Program-made: the position numbers and the translations under genes
DNA from: Bacillus massilinigeriensis
GTDB lineage: Bacteria; Bacillota; Bacilli; Bacillales; Cytobacillaceae
DNA length: 64,000 bases
Direction: 5' to 3'
Assembly: GCF_900117315.1 (NCBI RefSeq)
Contig: NZ_LT630337.1
Coordinates: forward strand, 56,780 to 120,779
Shown here: piece by piece, positions 44,961 through 55,217 of the stretch
Layout of the letters: each line of letters begins with the position of its first letter
How positions within the stretch are numbered: the stretch's first letter is position 1
The notes under the pieces: model-generated
Database searches by the model: none
Told to the model about the DNA's origin: nothing
The model's input: the letters and a program-made list of their open reading frames with translations, nothing else

Positions 44961-46273
44961 TACATGGGAGAAAAAAAGTTGATAGAAGTTACTACGAAAA
45001 TTGGGAGTGGTTCTACTCCTAGGGGTGGGAGTAAATCCTATAAGGAGTTTGGACTCCCTTTTATTAGAAGTCAAAATATATATAATTGTGAATTTAATCC
45101 ATCAGGACTAGTGTACATCGATGAAGAACAAGCAAAAAAGTTATCAAATGTTGAACTGAAAAAAGATGATATTCTCTTAAATATTACAGGTGATTCTGTA
45201 GCTAGATGTACAAATGTTCCTAATCAATTTATTGGTGGACGTGTAAATCAACATGTCTCAATAATAAGAGCTGATAATGAACAATTGATTCCTAGTTTCC
45301 TTAAATATTACTTGGTTAGTTCGGATATGCAAGAGTTAATGTTATCCTGGGCCCAGTCAGGTGGTACACGTGCTGCTTTAACAAAAGGAATGATAGAAAC
45401 TTTTGAAATTCCCTTGCCGAGTATAGAAGAGCAAAAGTCTATAGTAAATGTACTATCAACCCTAGATGAAAAAATTGAAACAAACAAACAAATTAACAGC
45501 AAGCTAGAAGAAATAGCACAAACGATTTTTAGGCAGTGGTTTGTAGATTTTGAATTTCCTAATGAAGAAGGAAAACCGTATAAATCGAGTGGAGGACAAA
45601 TGATTGAAAGTGAGCTTGGATTGATTCCTAAGGGTTGGGAAGTAACTACATTTAGGAGTTTTACCAGTAATGTTCTCGGTGGAGACTGGGGTAAGGAAAA
45701 TGAACAAGGTAATTATAAAAAAGCTATATATTGTCTTAGAGGAGCTGATATTCCAGAAGTAAGTGAAGGGAGGAAAGGCTCATTACCTAAAAGGTATATC
45801 ATTGAAAAAAACCATAAAAATAAAAAGCTTACTTCAGGTGATTTAGTTATTGAGATTTCCGGTGGAAGCCCACACAATCTACTGGCCGGATTACCTATAT
45901 TAATGATTTGATGCTAAGTAAATATGATGAAGATTTTGTGTGTACGAATTTTTGTAGGGCGGTCACATTAGAAGATCCTTTGTATATGTATTATTTTTAT
46001 TTTTATTGGAAGATGTTATATGAATTGGATGTGTTCTTCCAATTTGAAAATGGGACAACTGGAATAAAGAATTTGGATATAAACTCATTTTTAGATAGAT
46101 TTAAAATAATCTCACCTGGACTAGAAAAAGTTCGAAAGTTCGATGCACTCATAAGCCCTATAATAGATTTAATCCAAATGAATGGAAATGAAAATTTAAA
46201 TCTATCCAGAACTCGTGACACTTTAATTCCGAAAATAATGTCCGGTGAAATCCGAGTGCCATTTGAAAATTAA
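44950..46273 (+). pseudogene. hsdS: Type I restriction specificity subunit HsdS, two frameshifts
   Basis: HsdS with two target-recognition domains separated by the conserved helix (SIEEQKSIVNVLSTLDEKIETNKQ, residues about 155-180) and a tail repeat (SRTRDTLIPKIMSGEIRV). The frame is broken twice. First, the likely native start ATG 44950 (AGGGGGAAT upstream, MSSDTWEKK) runs into TGA after an A7 tract at 44971-44977; one more A would join it to KLIEVTTKIG. An ATG at 44964 can start in the right frame but has no good ribosome site. Second, at the CACACA tract near 45870-45876 one base is missing, ending the first part at 45911; the rest (TGRITYIND... in the other frame) continues to 46273. Confidence 0.85.
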
Positions 46274-46285
46274 GGAGATGTTCTA

Positions 46286-46489
46286 ATGAAGTTTGGAATG
46301 CGAAAGCCAAGCTTGAAGAAGAGAATCTCAGCAAGAACTAGCATCAAACGGCAGATAGTACATCGGGCTGGTATGAAAATGCCAAGAGGGTATGGATGGT
46401 TACGGAATCCTAAGAAGTATGCTTACAACAAAGTGTATCAGAAAACGTCATTTGATATTTTTAAGCTATTAAAAAAGCTATTCAAATAA
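46286..46489 (+). CDS. Small basic protein in the hsd operon
   Basis: A 67-residue, strongly basic protein of no recognised family (more than a quarter Lys/Arg; [19 protein letters not shown], then a [20 protein letters not shown] centre and a KLLKKLFK tail). AAGGAG lies 8 bases before the ATG and the gene fills the gap between hsdS and hsdR, so it is very likely translated. Its charge suggests nucleic-acid binding, which is inference only. Confidence 0.75.
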   Translation: MKFGMRKPSLKKRISARTSIKRQIVHRAGMKMPRGYGWLRNPKKYAYNKVYQKTSFDIFKLLKKLFK

Positions 46490-46512
46490 TGGTTGTTGAG
46501 AGGGGGAGACAA

Positions 46513-49500
46513 ATGAGCCTCTTAGAAAATTTCACCGAAGATAAATTAGAAGAAGCAGCAATAGAAATTCTGCAAGAACTAGAATATGACTATATTTTTG
46601 CACCTGAAATAAGTTGCGATGGAGAACGTCCTGAAAGAAAAGATTATCGAGAAGTTATACTGGAACAGCGTATAAAAGATGCGCTGTTTCAGATAAATAG
46701 AAATCTACCTCAAGAAGCGTTGGACGAGGCTTTTCGTAAGATCATTGCTTTTAACAGTCCGATTTTAGAGGAGAATAATCGATATTTCCATCAGCTTTTA
46801 GTAGAAGGGATTGAAGTGTCTTTTCGTGAGGATGGGAATAACCGGACGAAGAGAGCTTTTTTGGTGGACTTTGAACATCCAGAACGGAATGACTTCTTAG
46901 CTGTCAATCAGTTCACCATCGTCGAACATGAGGAACGCCGGCCAGATTTAATCCTTTTTATAAATGGTATTCCATTAGTTGTGATTGAATTGAAGTCAGC
47001 CACAGATGAAAATGTGGGTATAGATAATGCCTATGAGCAAATTCAGACGTATAAGAGAGATATCCCCTCTTTATTTAACTATAATGCGTTTTGTATTTTA
47101 TCAGATGGCATTAATGCAAAAGCCGGAACAATCACTGCTAATCAAGAACGTTTTATGAATTGGAGAACAATTGACGGTGAAAGCATCGAATCTTTAGATG
47201 TCCCTCAATATGAAGTCATGCTACGAGGAATGCTTGGAAAAGAACGAGTGCTAGACATCATTCGAAATTTCATTCTATTTCAAGAAACAAAGGAAGAAGA
47301 AAAAGATGAGGACGGCGAAAAAATTGGAGACAAGAAAACCATTGCGAAAATTCTAGCCGCTTATCATCAATACTTTGCTGTAAAAAAGGCAGTTGATCAT
47401 ACGAAAGAAGCCTCTAGTGAATCTGGTGATAGAAAAATCGGTGTTATTTGGCATACACAAGGTTCAGGTAAAAGTTTTTCTATGGTATTTTATACGGCTC
47501 AGCTTGTTCAAAAACTCAACAATCCAACTATTGTTGTCATTACAGACCGTAATGATTTAGATGACCAGCTATATCAAACATTTTGGAAATCTCGTGATGT
47601 ATTAAGACAAACACCAAAACAAGCCCATGTAAGAAAGCTAACAGATGAACAGAAAAAGCAACAAGCAAAGGATAATTCAAAAGAACAGAATGGACTATAT
47701 GACCTATTAAATGATCGTGAGTCTGGTGGGATTATTTTTACAACCATCCAAAAGTTTAAACCGGAAGAGGGAGAAATGCCGGTATTAACTGATCGCCGAA
47801 ATGTGATCATTATTGCGGATGAGGCTCATCGTAGCCAATATGGGCTAGAAGCTAAAACAAACACAAAGACTGGTGAAGTGAAGTTTGGCTATGCAAAGTA
47901 TTTAAGAGATGCACTCCCTAATGCTTCTTTCATCGGGTTTACTGGAACCCCTATTGAATTAGAAGATAAATCGACGCCAGCTGTCTTTGGAAATTATATC
48001 GATATCTATGATATGACAAGAGCAGTAGAAGATGAAGCGACAGTTAAGATTTATTATGAGAACCGGATTATTAAGCTGGAGACAGACGAAGAAGAATTAA
48101 AGAAAATTGATGATGAGTTTGAAGAAATTACAGAAGGCCAAGAAGATAATGATCGAGAGAAGTATAAAACAAAATGGTCTAGGTTAGAAGCAATTGTTGG
48201 CTCCCCTAACCGGATTAAGCAATTAGCAAAAGATATCGTGGAGCATTATGAAGAAAAGACCAAAACAATTGATGGGAAAGCAATGGTCGTTTGCATGAGC
48301 CGTCGCATTTGTGTGGAATTATATAACGCAATTGTTGCATTAAGACCTGAGTGGCATAGTGATGATGTCAATAAAGGAAAAGTTAAAGTAGTGATGACCG
48401 GAGGCGCTGGTGACGATGAAAAGCTACAACCTCACATTGGTGGAAAACAACGAAGAGACACTTTAGCTAAACGAATGAAAGATAATAGTGATGAACTAAA
48501 GATTGTCATCGTAAGGGATATGTGGCTTACAGGCTTTGATGTTCCATCCATGCACACCATGTATATTGATAAGCCAATGAAAGGTCATAACTTAATGCAA
48601 GCTATCGCACGAGTAAATCGAGTCTTTAAAGATAAGGCCGGCGGAGTTGTGGTTGATTATCTAGGAATACTTGAAGCTTTAAAAAAAGCACTAAATCAAT
48701 ATACGGAAAGTGATAAAAAGAGTATAGGAATTGACACTTCTGCAGCTGTTGCGGTGATGATCGAGAAATTAGAAATTCTCCGTGATATGATGCATGGCTT
48801 TGATTACACAGCATTTATGGGAACATCACAAGCTGGCAGAATGCGAGCAATTGTCGGTGGTATGAACTTTATCCTTGGTAAGCCTGAAAAAGAACAGAAA
48901 GACTTCAAGCAAATTGCTACAGAATTAGCAAAAGCCCATTCTTTATGTGCAGCGACTGATGAAGGAAAGAATGTGGCGTTTGAGGTGAGTTATTTTAAAG
49001 CGGTAAAAGCTAGCTTAACAAAGTTAGAAGTAAAGAATCCACAAAAGAAGTCTAAGAAAGAAGTAGAGGCAAGAGTTAACCAATTACTGGAACGTTCGAT
49101 TATCTCAGAAGAAGTTATTGATGTATTTGATGCGATGGGTATGAAGCGCCCTGAAGTTTCTATTTTATCAGAAGAGTTCCTACAAGAAGTAAAAGAGATG
49201 AATCATAAAAACTTAGCGGTTGAAATGTTGAAGAAACTCTTAGAAGGCAACATCAAAATGATGGAAAAGAGAAACCTTGTCAAATCTGAAAGGTACTCTG
49301 ATAAGCTCAAAAAGGCATTGAATAAGTATAGAAATCAAGCGATTACAAATGCAGAAGTAATGGAAGAGTTAATCCGAATGGCGAGGGAAATGAAGAAGGC
49401 ACGTGAGGAAGAAGAAGATCTTGGATTGAATGAAGATGAAATTGCCTTTTATGATGCGCTCACATCTGATGAAATTGTAAAAGAATTAATGGACGATGAT

Positions 49501-49761
49501 GTACTTAAGAAAATTGCAAATGAATTAACGGCTGCAATTAAACGTAATATTTCTATCGATTGGCATGTAAGAACAAGCGCTCAAGCTGGTATGAGGCGAA
49601 TCATCAAACGACTTCTTAAAAAATATGACTATCCACCAAAACAAGTGAAGCATGCTTTAGAAGTTGTAATGAGACAGGCGGAATTAATGTGTGGAAATGT
49701 GAAGGTTGAAGATTTACAGTCATTCCGAGCTGCAGAAGCAGGAGAAGAATACAACATTTGA
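46513..49761 (+). CDS. hsdR: Type I restriction endonuclease subunit HsdR
   Basis: A 1082-residue motor-nuclease subunit. An N-terminal PD-(D/E)xK nuclease (RRPDLILF near 143 and VIELKS near 158) is followed by the SF2 translocase with Walker A HTQGSGKS (near 316), DEAH box [10 protein letters not shown] (near 435), TGTPIE and the motif [10 protein letters not shown], then a helical C-terminal domain that docks to HsdM. The ATG at 46513 follows AGGGGGAG; the open frame 24 bases upstream overlaps the previous gene. The subunit looks complete although hsdS is broken. Confidence 0.95.
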   Translation: MSLLENFTEDKLEEAAIEILQELEYDYIFAPEISCDGERPERKDYREVILEQRIKDALFQINRNLPQEALDEAFRKIIAFNSPILEENNRYFHQLLVEGIEVSFREDGNNRTKRAFLVDFEHPERNDFLAVNQFTIVEHEERRPDLILFINGIPLVVIELKSATDENVGIDNAYEQIQTYKRDIPSLFNYNAFCILSDGINAKAGTITANQERFMNWRTIDGESIESLDVPQYEVMLRGMLGKERVLDIIRNFILFQETKEEEKDEDGEKIGDKKTIAKILAAYHQYFAVKKAVDHTKEASSESGDRKIGVIWHTQGSGKSFSMVFYTAQLVQKLNNPTIVVITDRNDLDDQLYQTFWKSRDVLRQTPKQAHVRKLTDEQKKQQAKDNSKEQNGLYDLLNDRESGGIIFTTIQKFKPEEGEMPVLTDRRNVIIIADEAHRSQYGLEAKTNTKTGEVKFGYAKYLRDALPNASFIGFTGTPIELEDKSTPAVFGNYIDIYDMTRAVEDEATVKIYYENRIIKLETDEEELKKIDDEFEEITEGQEDNDREKYKTKWSRLEAIVGSPNRIKQLAKDIVEHYEEKTKTIDGKAMVVCMSRRICVELYNAIVALRPEWHSDDVNKGKVKVVMTGGAGDDEKLQPHIGGKQRRDTLAKRMKDNSDELKIVIVRDMWLTGFDVPSMHTMYIDKPMKGHNLMQAIARVNRVFKDKAGGVVVDYLGILEALKKALNQYTESDKKSIGIDTSAAVAVMIEKLEILRDMMHGFDYTAFMGTSQAGRMRAIVGGMNFILGKPEKEQKDFKQIATELAKAHSLCAATDEGKNVAFEVSYFKAVKASLTKLEVKNPQKKSKKEVEARVNQLLERSIISEEVIDVFDAMGMKRPEVSILSEEFLQEVKEMNHKNLAVEMLKKLLEGNIKMMEKRNLVKSERYSDKLKKALNKYRNQAITNAEVMEELIRMAREMKKAREEEEDLGLNEDEIAFYDALTSDEIVKELMDDDVLKKIANELTAAIKRNISIDWHVRTSAQAGMRRIIKRLLKKYDYPPKQVKHALEVVMRQAELMCGNVKVEDLQSFRAAEAGEEYNI

Positions 49762-49799
49762 TTCAGATTTAATTAAACTCACGAGGGGAGTAGTGTACT

Positions 49800-50015
49800 G
49801 TGGCAGACATCAAATTCGAAATAACAGCACAAATAGCTGTCCTTTCAGAATCTGCAAAAGGATGGACAAAAGAATTGAACTTAATTAGTTGGAATGGCCG
49901 AGAACCTAAGTATGATGTCCGTGATTGGGCCCCTAACCATGAGAAGATGGGGAAAGGTGTCACTTTATCAAAAGAAGAATTGGATAATCTGATAGTTGCA
50001 TTAAGTAAATTATAA
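49800..50015 (+). CDS. PC4/YdbC family ssDNA-binding protein
   Basis: A 71-residue protein matching the bacterial YdbC form of the PC4 coactivator fold: MADIKFEITAQIAVLSES, KGWTKELNLISWNGREPKYDVRDW and MGKGVTLSKEELDNL. Such proteins dimerise and bind single-stranded DNA. The start is GTG, 9 bases after GAGGGGAG. It follows hsdR by 38 bases and may belong to the same transcript; a role in the island (repair, protection of ssDNA) is inference. Confidence 0.88.
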   Translation: MADIKFEITAQIAVLSESAKGWTKELNLISWNGREPKYDVRDWAPNHEKMGKGVTLSKEELDNLIVALSKL

Positions 50016-50048
50016 TAAATTTCTTATTTTGTAAGTTGGGGGATTAAT

Positions 50049-50294
50049 ATGGCTGAAAAAATTGTAAATGTAACCGATAAGTACGGCCACGAATTACTAG
50101 AAATTAAAAACAAACTTAGTCAACTTGAGAATGGTAGAGTGTATGAATTATCAAAAGCGCAAATGGATGGCTATCTTGCTACTAATGTAAAGCAGTTGGA
50201 AAAAATGATTGCTCAGTTACTATATAAAATTGAGTATGGTAGAGATTCTGTTGAGGATCAGTTTTCGGAGATCTTTAGTAGTAAAGAGGAGTAA
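50049..50294 (+). CDS. Hypothetical small helical protein
   Basis: An 81-residue acidic protein, probably mostly alpha-helical with coiled-coil character (HELLEIKNKLSQLENGRVYELSKAQMDGYL and QLEKMIAQLLYKIE). I do not recognise a family. TTGGGGGA lies 6-8 bases before the ATG. It sits between the PC4-like gene and the FRG gene in the same direction. Confidence 0.6.
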   Translation: MAEKIVNVTDKYGHELLEIKNKLSQLENGRVYELSKAQMDGYLATNVKQLEKMIAQLLYKIEYGRDSVEDQFSEIFSSKEE

Positions 50295-50463
50295 ATAATT
50301 TCTTGTAATGGTCTTAGTAGATTGTGTTGAACGTTAACAACAAAGTTGATCTAACAATGTCTTTTCCATAACTAGTTGAGCTAATAAAGTAAGTAAAGGG
50401 ATTTTGGGATATTAATAATATATGTTCGATTTGATATGCGGACTTTGGTTTTGGAGTGAGTAT

Positions 50464-51699
50464 ATGAGTGAATACATTTCAAAGAGATATACCGATAAAC
50501 TCGATAATAGAATAATTGAAATCACGTATGATGATATCAGATCTATGATCCAAGAGAATGAAAGAGATGCAAAAGAGTGCGAAGCAGTAACGAAAGATAG
50601 TTATGTAGGAAAAAATTATTACTCTGATAACCCAAGTAATTCACGCTTGGAATTTTATAAAGAAGTCCTTTATAGAGATCCGAAAACGTCAGGTTTTATC
50701 ATGCAATATCCACACGGAGTTGTGATACGCCAAGCAGAGAGAAACAATTATTATCGTGGAGAAAATCAAATATTTTCTAGGAGTGTACCTTCCATAACAA
50801 GAAAGCTTAATCAGTTTGATAATGAGGTAGATAAAGAACTATATAAGCTAGTAGCAGACATGAGGATTGCAGAATTTGGAATGTTTCTGTTCGAATTTGA
50901 TTATGTGAAGAATTGGGCTACTTCATATAGTGATGTCTTATTTGAAGCATTAGCACAGCATTACGGCTTGGAGACAAATTGGTTGGATATTACAAACGAT
51001 TTTAATGTAGCATTGTTTTTTGCGACCTGTTATTACGATGGTAAGGAAAAACGATGGAAACCGTTAACGAAAGAAATGACGGAAAAGTCCAATAGTACAA
51101 AGTATGGGATGATTTTTCATATACCACAATGGCAGGTTAGTGCTAAGAGTACGTTTAATATTACAGGGCAATTCTCAAGTAACAATGATGAAGAAAAAAT
51201 TCTAAATAATGATGTATTGCCTATTGGTTTTCAACCCTTTATGAGATGTCATATGCAGCATGGTTATGGCATTAGAATGGTGGATGAGTATCCTCTACAG
51301 GAAGACTATACTTTTGAAAAATTAAGATTCCGACATTCGGAAAAATTATCAAAAGAGATATATGAACGAATGGACCAAGGAAGATTAATTTATCCTCATG
51401 AAGGGCTTTTAGATTTTATGGATATTATTGAAGATATCCAGCAGTCTAATATTTTTACTGAAGATGCCTTTGATTACGCATTTAATAAAAGTAATTATTT
51501 TACTGACAAAAACAGATGTAAAAAATTACTTTGTGAATCAACTATACTTGGAGATAAAAGGATTACTTTTGGGGGTATCCATCCTTTTCATCTTAGTAGA
51601 CAACGTAGACGAAGGCTAGACAGGATGTATGAAGGTTTTTCAATTGAAAAAGAATATGGAATAAAACTAATGTGTAGAAAAGTTGCATACGGCGACTAG
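50464..51699 (+). CDS. FRG domain-containing protein
   Basis: A 411-residue protein with the FRG domain: YYRGEN near residue 97 and the key ALAQHYGLETNWLDITNDFNVALFFA block near 160-185. FRG proteins are common in bacterial defence islands and as phage or toxin-like accessory proteins; their biochemistry is not established. GGAGTGAG precedes the ATG at 50464; a preceding ATG at 50422 has no ribosome site. It lies between the R-M genes and the ImmA-like peptidase, separated from the upstream gene by 170 bases, which suggests its own promoter. Confidence 0.88.
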   Translation: MSEYISKRYTDKLDNRIIEITYDDIRSMIQENERDAKECEAVTKDSYVGKNYYSDNPSNSRLEFYKEVLYRDPKTSGFIMQYPHGVVIRQAERNNYYRGENQIFSRSVPSITRKLNQFDNEVDKELYKLVADMRIAEFGMFLFEFDYVKNWATSYSDVLFEALAQHYGLETNWLDITNDFNVALFFATCYYDGKEKRWKPLTKEMTEKSNSTKYGMIFHIPQWQVSAKSTFNITGQFSSNNDEEKILNNDVLPIGFQPFMRCHMQHGYGIRMVDEYPLQEDYTFEKLRFRHSEKLSKEIYERMDQGRLIYPHEGLLDFMDIIEDIQQSNIFTEDAFDYAFNKSNYFTDKNRCKKLLCESTILGDKRITFGGIHPFHLSRQRRRRLDRMYEGFSIEKEYGIKLMCRKVAYGD

Positions 51700-51805
51700 G
51701 AATTACTCGCTGTGTTTGCTTGTTGGCTTCGCAAGCTATTAATTTTATTAGAAATAAGATGTAGTGTGGGATTCTATTTTAAATCAGAAGCAAGGAGACT
51801 TGCCT

Positions 51806-53707
51806 ATGGGTAAATTACATTCATTTAGAGATGTTATTCAGGAACTGTATTATAACGAAATTTTTGATGAGTTATCAGAGTTTATAGAAGAAAATCCTTC
51901 TCACCTTGAATCAAAATCATACTTTGTTGAAGAACCAGATGAGGCGAGCTTAGAAGACTTCGAAGTGAAGTGGATTAATATAACTAGCTCACAGGATAAC
52001 TCAATTAATTTTGATGTCATTGTTTCTGCTGAAATTCAAATTGCTGAAACAGTAAAACGCAATAGGGAAACTGATGGGTTAATTCAATGGTTCAGAATTT
52101 CTTGTACAGCAATATTAGAGGACGGTCTTCAGGATTTTGGTGTAATAGATGTGTCTATCTATATGAAACAAAGAGAGAATAAGGAGAATCGCCTTTCAGA
52201 ATACTTGGTTCCTGTCATTAGTAAGGACCAGCTAGATCAAGTTGCAGAAGGATTTCTTGAAAAGTATTATCCGGAAGCTCTCGAAAAGCCAATGAAGGTA
52301 CCAGCTCGTAAAATTGCTGAAAGAATGGGTCTTGGCATTAGAGAAATACACATCACAAAAACAGGTTCTGTTTTTGGACAGATATACTTTTCTAATGCTA
52401 AAACTCGATATTATGACATCAATTCAGGGGCCTACAAGTCAGTAAAGGTAAAAAGAGGAACAATGTTTATTGACCCAGATGTGTTTTTTATGCGCAACAT
52501 TGGATCTATGAATAATACGATAATCCACGAGTGTGTACACTGGGAATTACACAAAAAATTCTTTGAACTTGAGAAACTTTATAATCGTGAAGCAAAAGCA
52601 ATCAGTTGTAGAGTAATAGAAAGTGCTAAGCCGGAAAAGAATAGGACTCCGTTGGATTGGATGGAATGGCAGGCTAACGCTCTAGCTCCAAGAATACTAA
52701 TGCCCGAAAAGCAAACAAGGGTAAAGATAGAAGAGTTAATTGCCAAAAACAAACGATTATATTCAAGAGAGAACTCTTATGAGATTTTCGAATCAGTAGT
52801 CCTAGAATTATCTGAGTTTTTCGAAGTGTCTAAAGTGGCAGCAAAGATTAGAATGATTGATCTCGGTTATAGAGAGGCGGTTGGCGTTTACACCTATGTA
52901 GATGACCGCTATGTGGCAAGCCATGCTTTTGATAAAAAGGCTCTTAAAAACAATCAAACGTTCACTATTAGTATTCAGGATGCATTGTTTGAATATGCGA
53001 CGAATGCGAACCTTAGAAGTCTATTAGATTCGGGGAAATATCTATATGTTGATTCTCATTTTTGTATAAACGATCCTAAATACATATACCGAGATGATTA
53101 CGGATATGCAAATCTAACAGATTACGCAAGACGACATATTGATGAATGCTGTTTGATTTTCGATGTGAAAGCAAGTCCAAATAAAAATGGTGTCAACTAC
53201 TACAAAGAGGCAGTTCTATATAGAGATGTTGCGTCTGATAAGCTAGTAGAAGTTAAGTTTTCAGATTCAGATAATAATAAATCGATAGAAAAGAATGCGA
53301 AAGAATTAATGTTATTTGGAGGTATGGCTAGTCAAATAGCCAATATCCAGCGCACTCTTCCCACTACATTTGGAGACACTCTTGTATCCCATATGAAGCG
53401 TCTTAATATCACAGAAGAAGAATTGGCCCAAAAATCATTGGTTAGTCCAAAGACGATTCAAAGAATGAGAAATGATTTTGATTATAATTCAAAACTCGGG
53501 ACAGTTATTGCGATCTGTATTGGACTTCAGTTACCTCCTCCACTGAGTTTGGATATGGTAGCTAAAGCAGGACATTCTTTCAGACCAGGTGATCAAAAAC
53601 ATGTCATTTTTCAAATGTTATTAATGACAAAGTTTCAAAGCTCTATATATGAATGTAATGAAATTCTTGTTGCATGTGAATATAAAACTCTCGCAAAAGA
53701 AGCTTAA
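51806..53707 (+). CDS. ImmA/IrrE family metallo-endopeptidase with C-terminal HTH
   Basis: A 633-residue protein. The zinc peptidase motif IIHECVHWELHKK (HExxH near residue 240) identifies the ImmA/IrrE (COG2856) family, which cleaves repressors to trigger stress or element excision responses. It is unusually large: about 180 residues precede the peptidase domain, and near residues 520-555 there is an XRE-like helix-turn-helix (ITEEELAQKSLVSPKTIQRMRND) followed by a tail. Peptidase and DNA-binding parts in one chain suggest self-contained sensing and control, but no substrate is visible. AAGGAG is 8 bases before the ATG. The second ISL3 element is inserted 12 bases after its stop. Confidence 0.88.
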   Translation: MGKLHSFRDVIQELYYNEIFDELSEFIEENPSHLESKSYFVEEPDEASLEDFEVKWINITSSQDNSINFDVIVSAEIQIAETVKRNRETDGLIQWFRISCTAILEDGLQDFGVIDVSIYMKQRENKENRLSEYLVPVISKDQLDQVAEGFLEKYYPEALEKPMKVPARKIAERMGLGIREIHITKTGSVFGQIYFSNAKTRYYDINSGAYKSVKVKRGTMFIDPDVFFMRNIGSMNNTIIHECVHWELHKKFFELEKLYNREAKAISCRVIESAKPEKNRTPLDWMEWQANALAPRILMPEKQTRVKIEELIAKNKRLYSRENSYEIFESVVLELSEFFEVSKVAAKIRMIDLGYREAVGVYTYVDDRYVASHAFDKKALKNNQTFTISIQDALFEYATNANLRSLLDSGKYLYVDSHFCINDPKYIYRDDYGYANLTDYARRHIDECCLIFDVKASPNKNGVNYYKEAVLYRDVASDKLVEVKFSDSDNNKSIEKNAKELMLFGGMASQIANIQRTLPTTFGDTLVSHMKRLNITEEELAQKSLVSPKTIQRMRNDFDYNSKLGTVIAICIGLQLPPPLSLDMVAKAGHSFRPGDQKHVIFQMLLMTKFQSSIYECNEILVACEYKTLAKEA

Positions 53708-53711
53708 TAAA

Positions 53712-53719
53712 ATAAAAAT
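53712..53719 (+). repeat. Target-site duplication, left copy
   Basis: ATAAAAAT, identical to 55218-55225. The exact 8-bp duplication is what ISL3-family transposition produces and fixes the borders of the element. Confidence 0.9.
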
Positions 53720-53809
53720 GCTTCCTCGCTAAACAGTATTGGTTTAAAGATTCCTAGACCTGACCATAATGGATAATAGTTTGAAATATTATTATCTGGG
53801 GTGGTCCAA

Positions 53810-55054
53810 ATGGAAGATTTTAATCAAGAATATAGTGTGTTTCAAAAGGCTTTAAATATTGAAGATCCTTGGTATGTTGTTGATTATGAATTGAATTCAA
53901 AGGAACTTATTCTCGATATTTATTTAGATTTTAAACGTGGTGCAGAATTTGTCTGTTCTCACTGTGGCCATCCACATGCCAAAGTCCACGATATTTTAGA
54001 TGATGACCGTACATGGAGGCACTTGGATTTCTGGCAATATCAGACTATCCTTCACGCAAGACTTCCTAGAACGAAGTGTGACCTTTGTAAAAAAATCCGT
54101 ACCGTACATGTAGAGTGGTCTCGTCCTGGTGCTGGTTTTACATGGTTCTTTGAATCTGAAGTTATGCAACTTATGAAAGAAATGCCAGTGGCAGCTGTAG
54201 CTCGAAAAGTAGGCGAGCATGACACCCGGTTATGGCGTGTCTTTCATTATTATGTTGATAAAGCTATGAAAGAATTGGATATAACTAACGTAAAACGTAT
54301 TGCCATTGACGAAACATCCAGCCGGCGCGGTCATGAATACGTTACCTTGTTTGTGGATGTTGATACCAAACGTGTTTTATTTGCCACGGAAGGAAAAGAT
54401 GCCAATGTTCTAAAGGTGTTCTCGACCTTTTTGAAAGATAATGGGATTGACCCGGAAAACATTGAAGAAGTCTGTAGTGACATGTCTCCAGCCTTTAAAA
54501 AAGGCGTTGAAACAGAGTTTCCTAAGGCCCATATAACCTTCGATAAATTTCATGTGATGAAACTAGTCAATGAGGCTCTGGACCAAGTAAGACGAACGGA
54601 ACAAAGTGGAGAACCAGGCCTGAAAACGACTCGATATTTATGGCTAAAGAATCAGCAAAACCTAAATCAGGAGCAACAAGAAAAAGTTTTAAAACTAAAA
54701 GACACTAACTTAAAAACAGCTAGAGCTTACCGGATGAAACTTTCCCTTCAAGACCTATGGACCAAGTCCAAGCTATTTGCGCCATTTTATTTTCAGGAAT
54801 GGTATAACTGGGCAATTCGATCTCAATTAGAACCTATGGTAAAAGTAGCACAGACACTAAAAAGACATGAGCCGGGTATTTTGAGATGGTTCGTTTCTAA
54901 AATGACTAATGGCCTACTTGAAGGTATTAACAGTCTGGTTCAAGCTGCAAAGCGCAAAGCAAGAGGATATAGGACAACCAAAAACTTTATTGCGATGATC
55001 TACGCAACAGCTAATAAGCTAATGATTCGGGTAGAACCACATAAGCAAGGGTAG
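53810..55054 (+). CDS. ISL3 family transposase
   Basis: A 414-residue transposase with the N-terminal zinc ribbon (CSHCGHPHAK near residue 45 and CDLCKKI near 90), a helix-turn-helix (VAAVARKVGEHDTRLWRVF) and a DDE domain with IAIDETSSRRGHEY, CSDMSPAFKKG and the late NGLLEGINSLV Glu. The ATG at 53810 follows GGGGTGG; a GTG at 53801 is possible. It is full length. It shares family but little sequence with the transposase at 1731-3053. Confidence 0.94.
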   Translation: MEDFNQEYSVFQKALNIEDPWYVVDYELNSKELILDIYLDFKRGAEFVCSHCGHPHAKVHDILDDDRTWRHLDFWQYQTILHARLPRTKCDLCKKIRTVHVEWSRPGAGFTWFFESEVMQLMKEMPVAAVARKVGEHDTRLWRVFHYYVDKAMKELDITNVKRIAIDETSSRRGHEYVTLFVDVDTKRVLFATEGKDANVLKVFSTFLKDNGIDPENIEEVCSDMSPAFKKGVETEFPKAHITFDKFHVMKLVNEALDQVRRTEQSGEPGLKTTRYLWLKNQQNLNQEQQEKVLKLKDTNLKTARAYRMKLSLQDLWTKSKLFAPFYFQEWYNWAIRSQLEPMVKVAQTLKRHEPGILRWFVSKMTNGLLEGINSLVQAAKRKARGYRTTKNFIAMIYATANKLMIRVEPHKQG

Positions 55055-55056
55055 GT

Positions 55057-55157
55057 CCTTCTCAACTTACAGACCAAGCTCCATTTTACCGGAGGGCTGT
55101 CAAGTGCTTTCCTTGACTGCCATCCGGTAAAATGGAAAACTATTAGAGTTGAGAAGG
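55057..55157 (+). repeat. Long nested hairpin at the end of the IS
   Basis: CCATTTTACCGGAGGGCTGT plus CAAG (55081-55104) pairs with 55112-55135 at 22 of 24 positions around the loop TGCTTTC. An outer pair CCTTCTCAAC (55057-55066) and GTTGAGAAGG (55148-55157) adds 10 bp. The stem starts right after the transposase stop and lies inside the element. No long T-run follows, so it is not a simple terminator. Confidence 0.85.
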
Positions 55158-55217
55158 AGCTTATCCTCTGACTCTAGGGATGTTTTCTTCTTTACCAACA
55201 CTAAATGGCGAAGAGCC

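Larger units (their letters stand above)
53720..55217 (+). mobile_element. ISL3-family insertion sequence, complete
   Basis: A 1498-bp element. The left end begins GCTTCCTCGCTAAACAGTAT and the right end, read inward, GGCTCTTCGCCATTTAGTGT; 16 of 24 positions agree, and the GGCTCTTCG tip is typical of ISL3-family ends. It is flanked by exact 8-bp repeats ATAAAAAT. It holds one transposase gene and, after it, a long hairpin. It landed between the ImmA-like gene and its terminator, so it probably cut the gene off from its natural 3' end. Confidence 0.9.
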
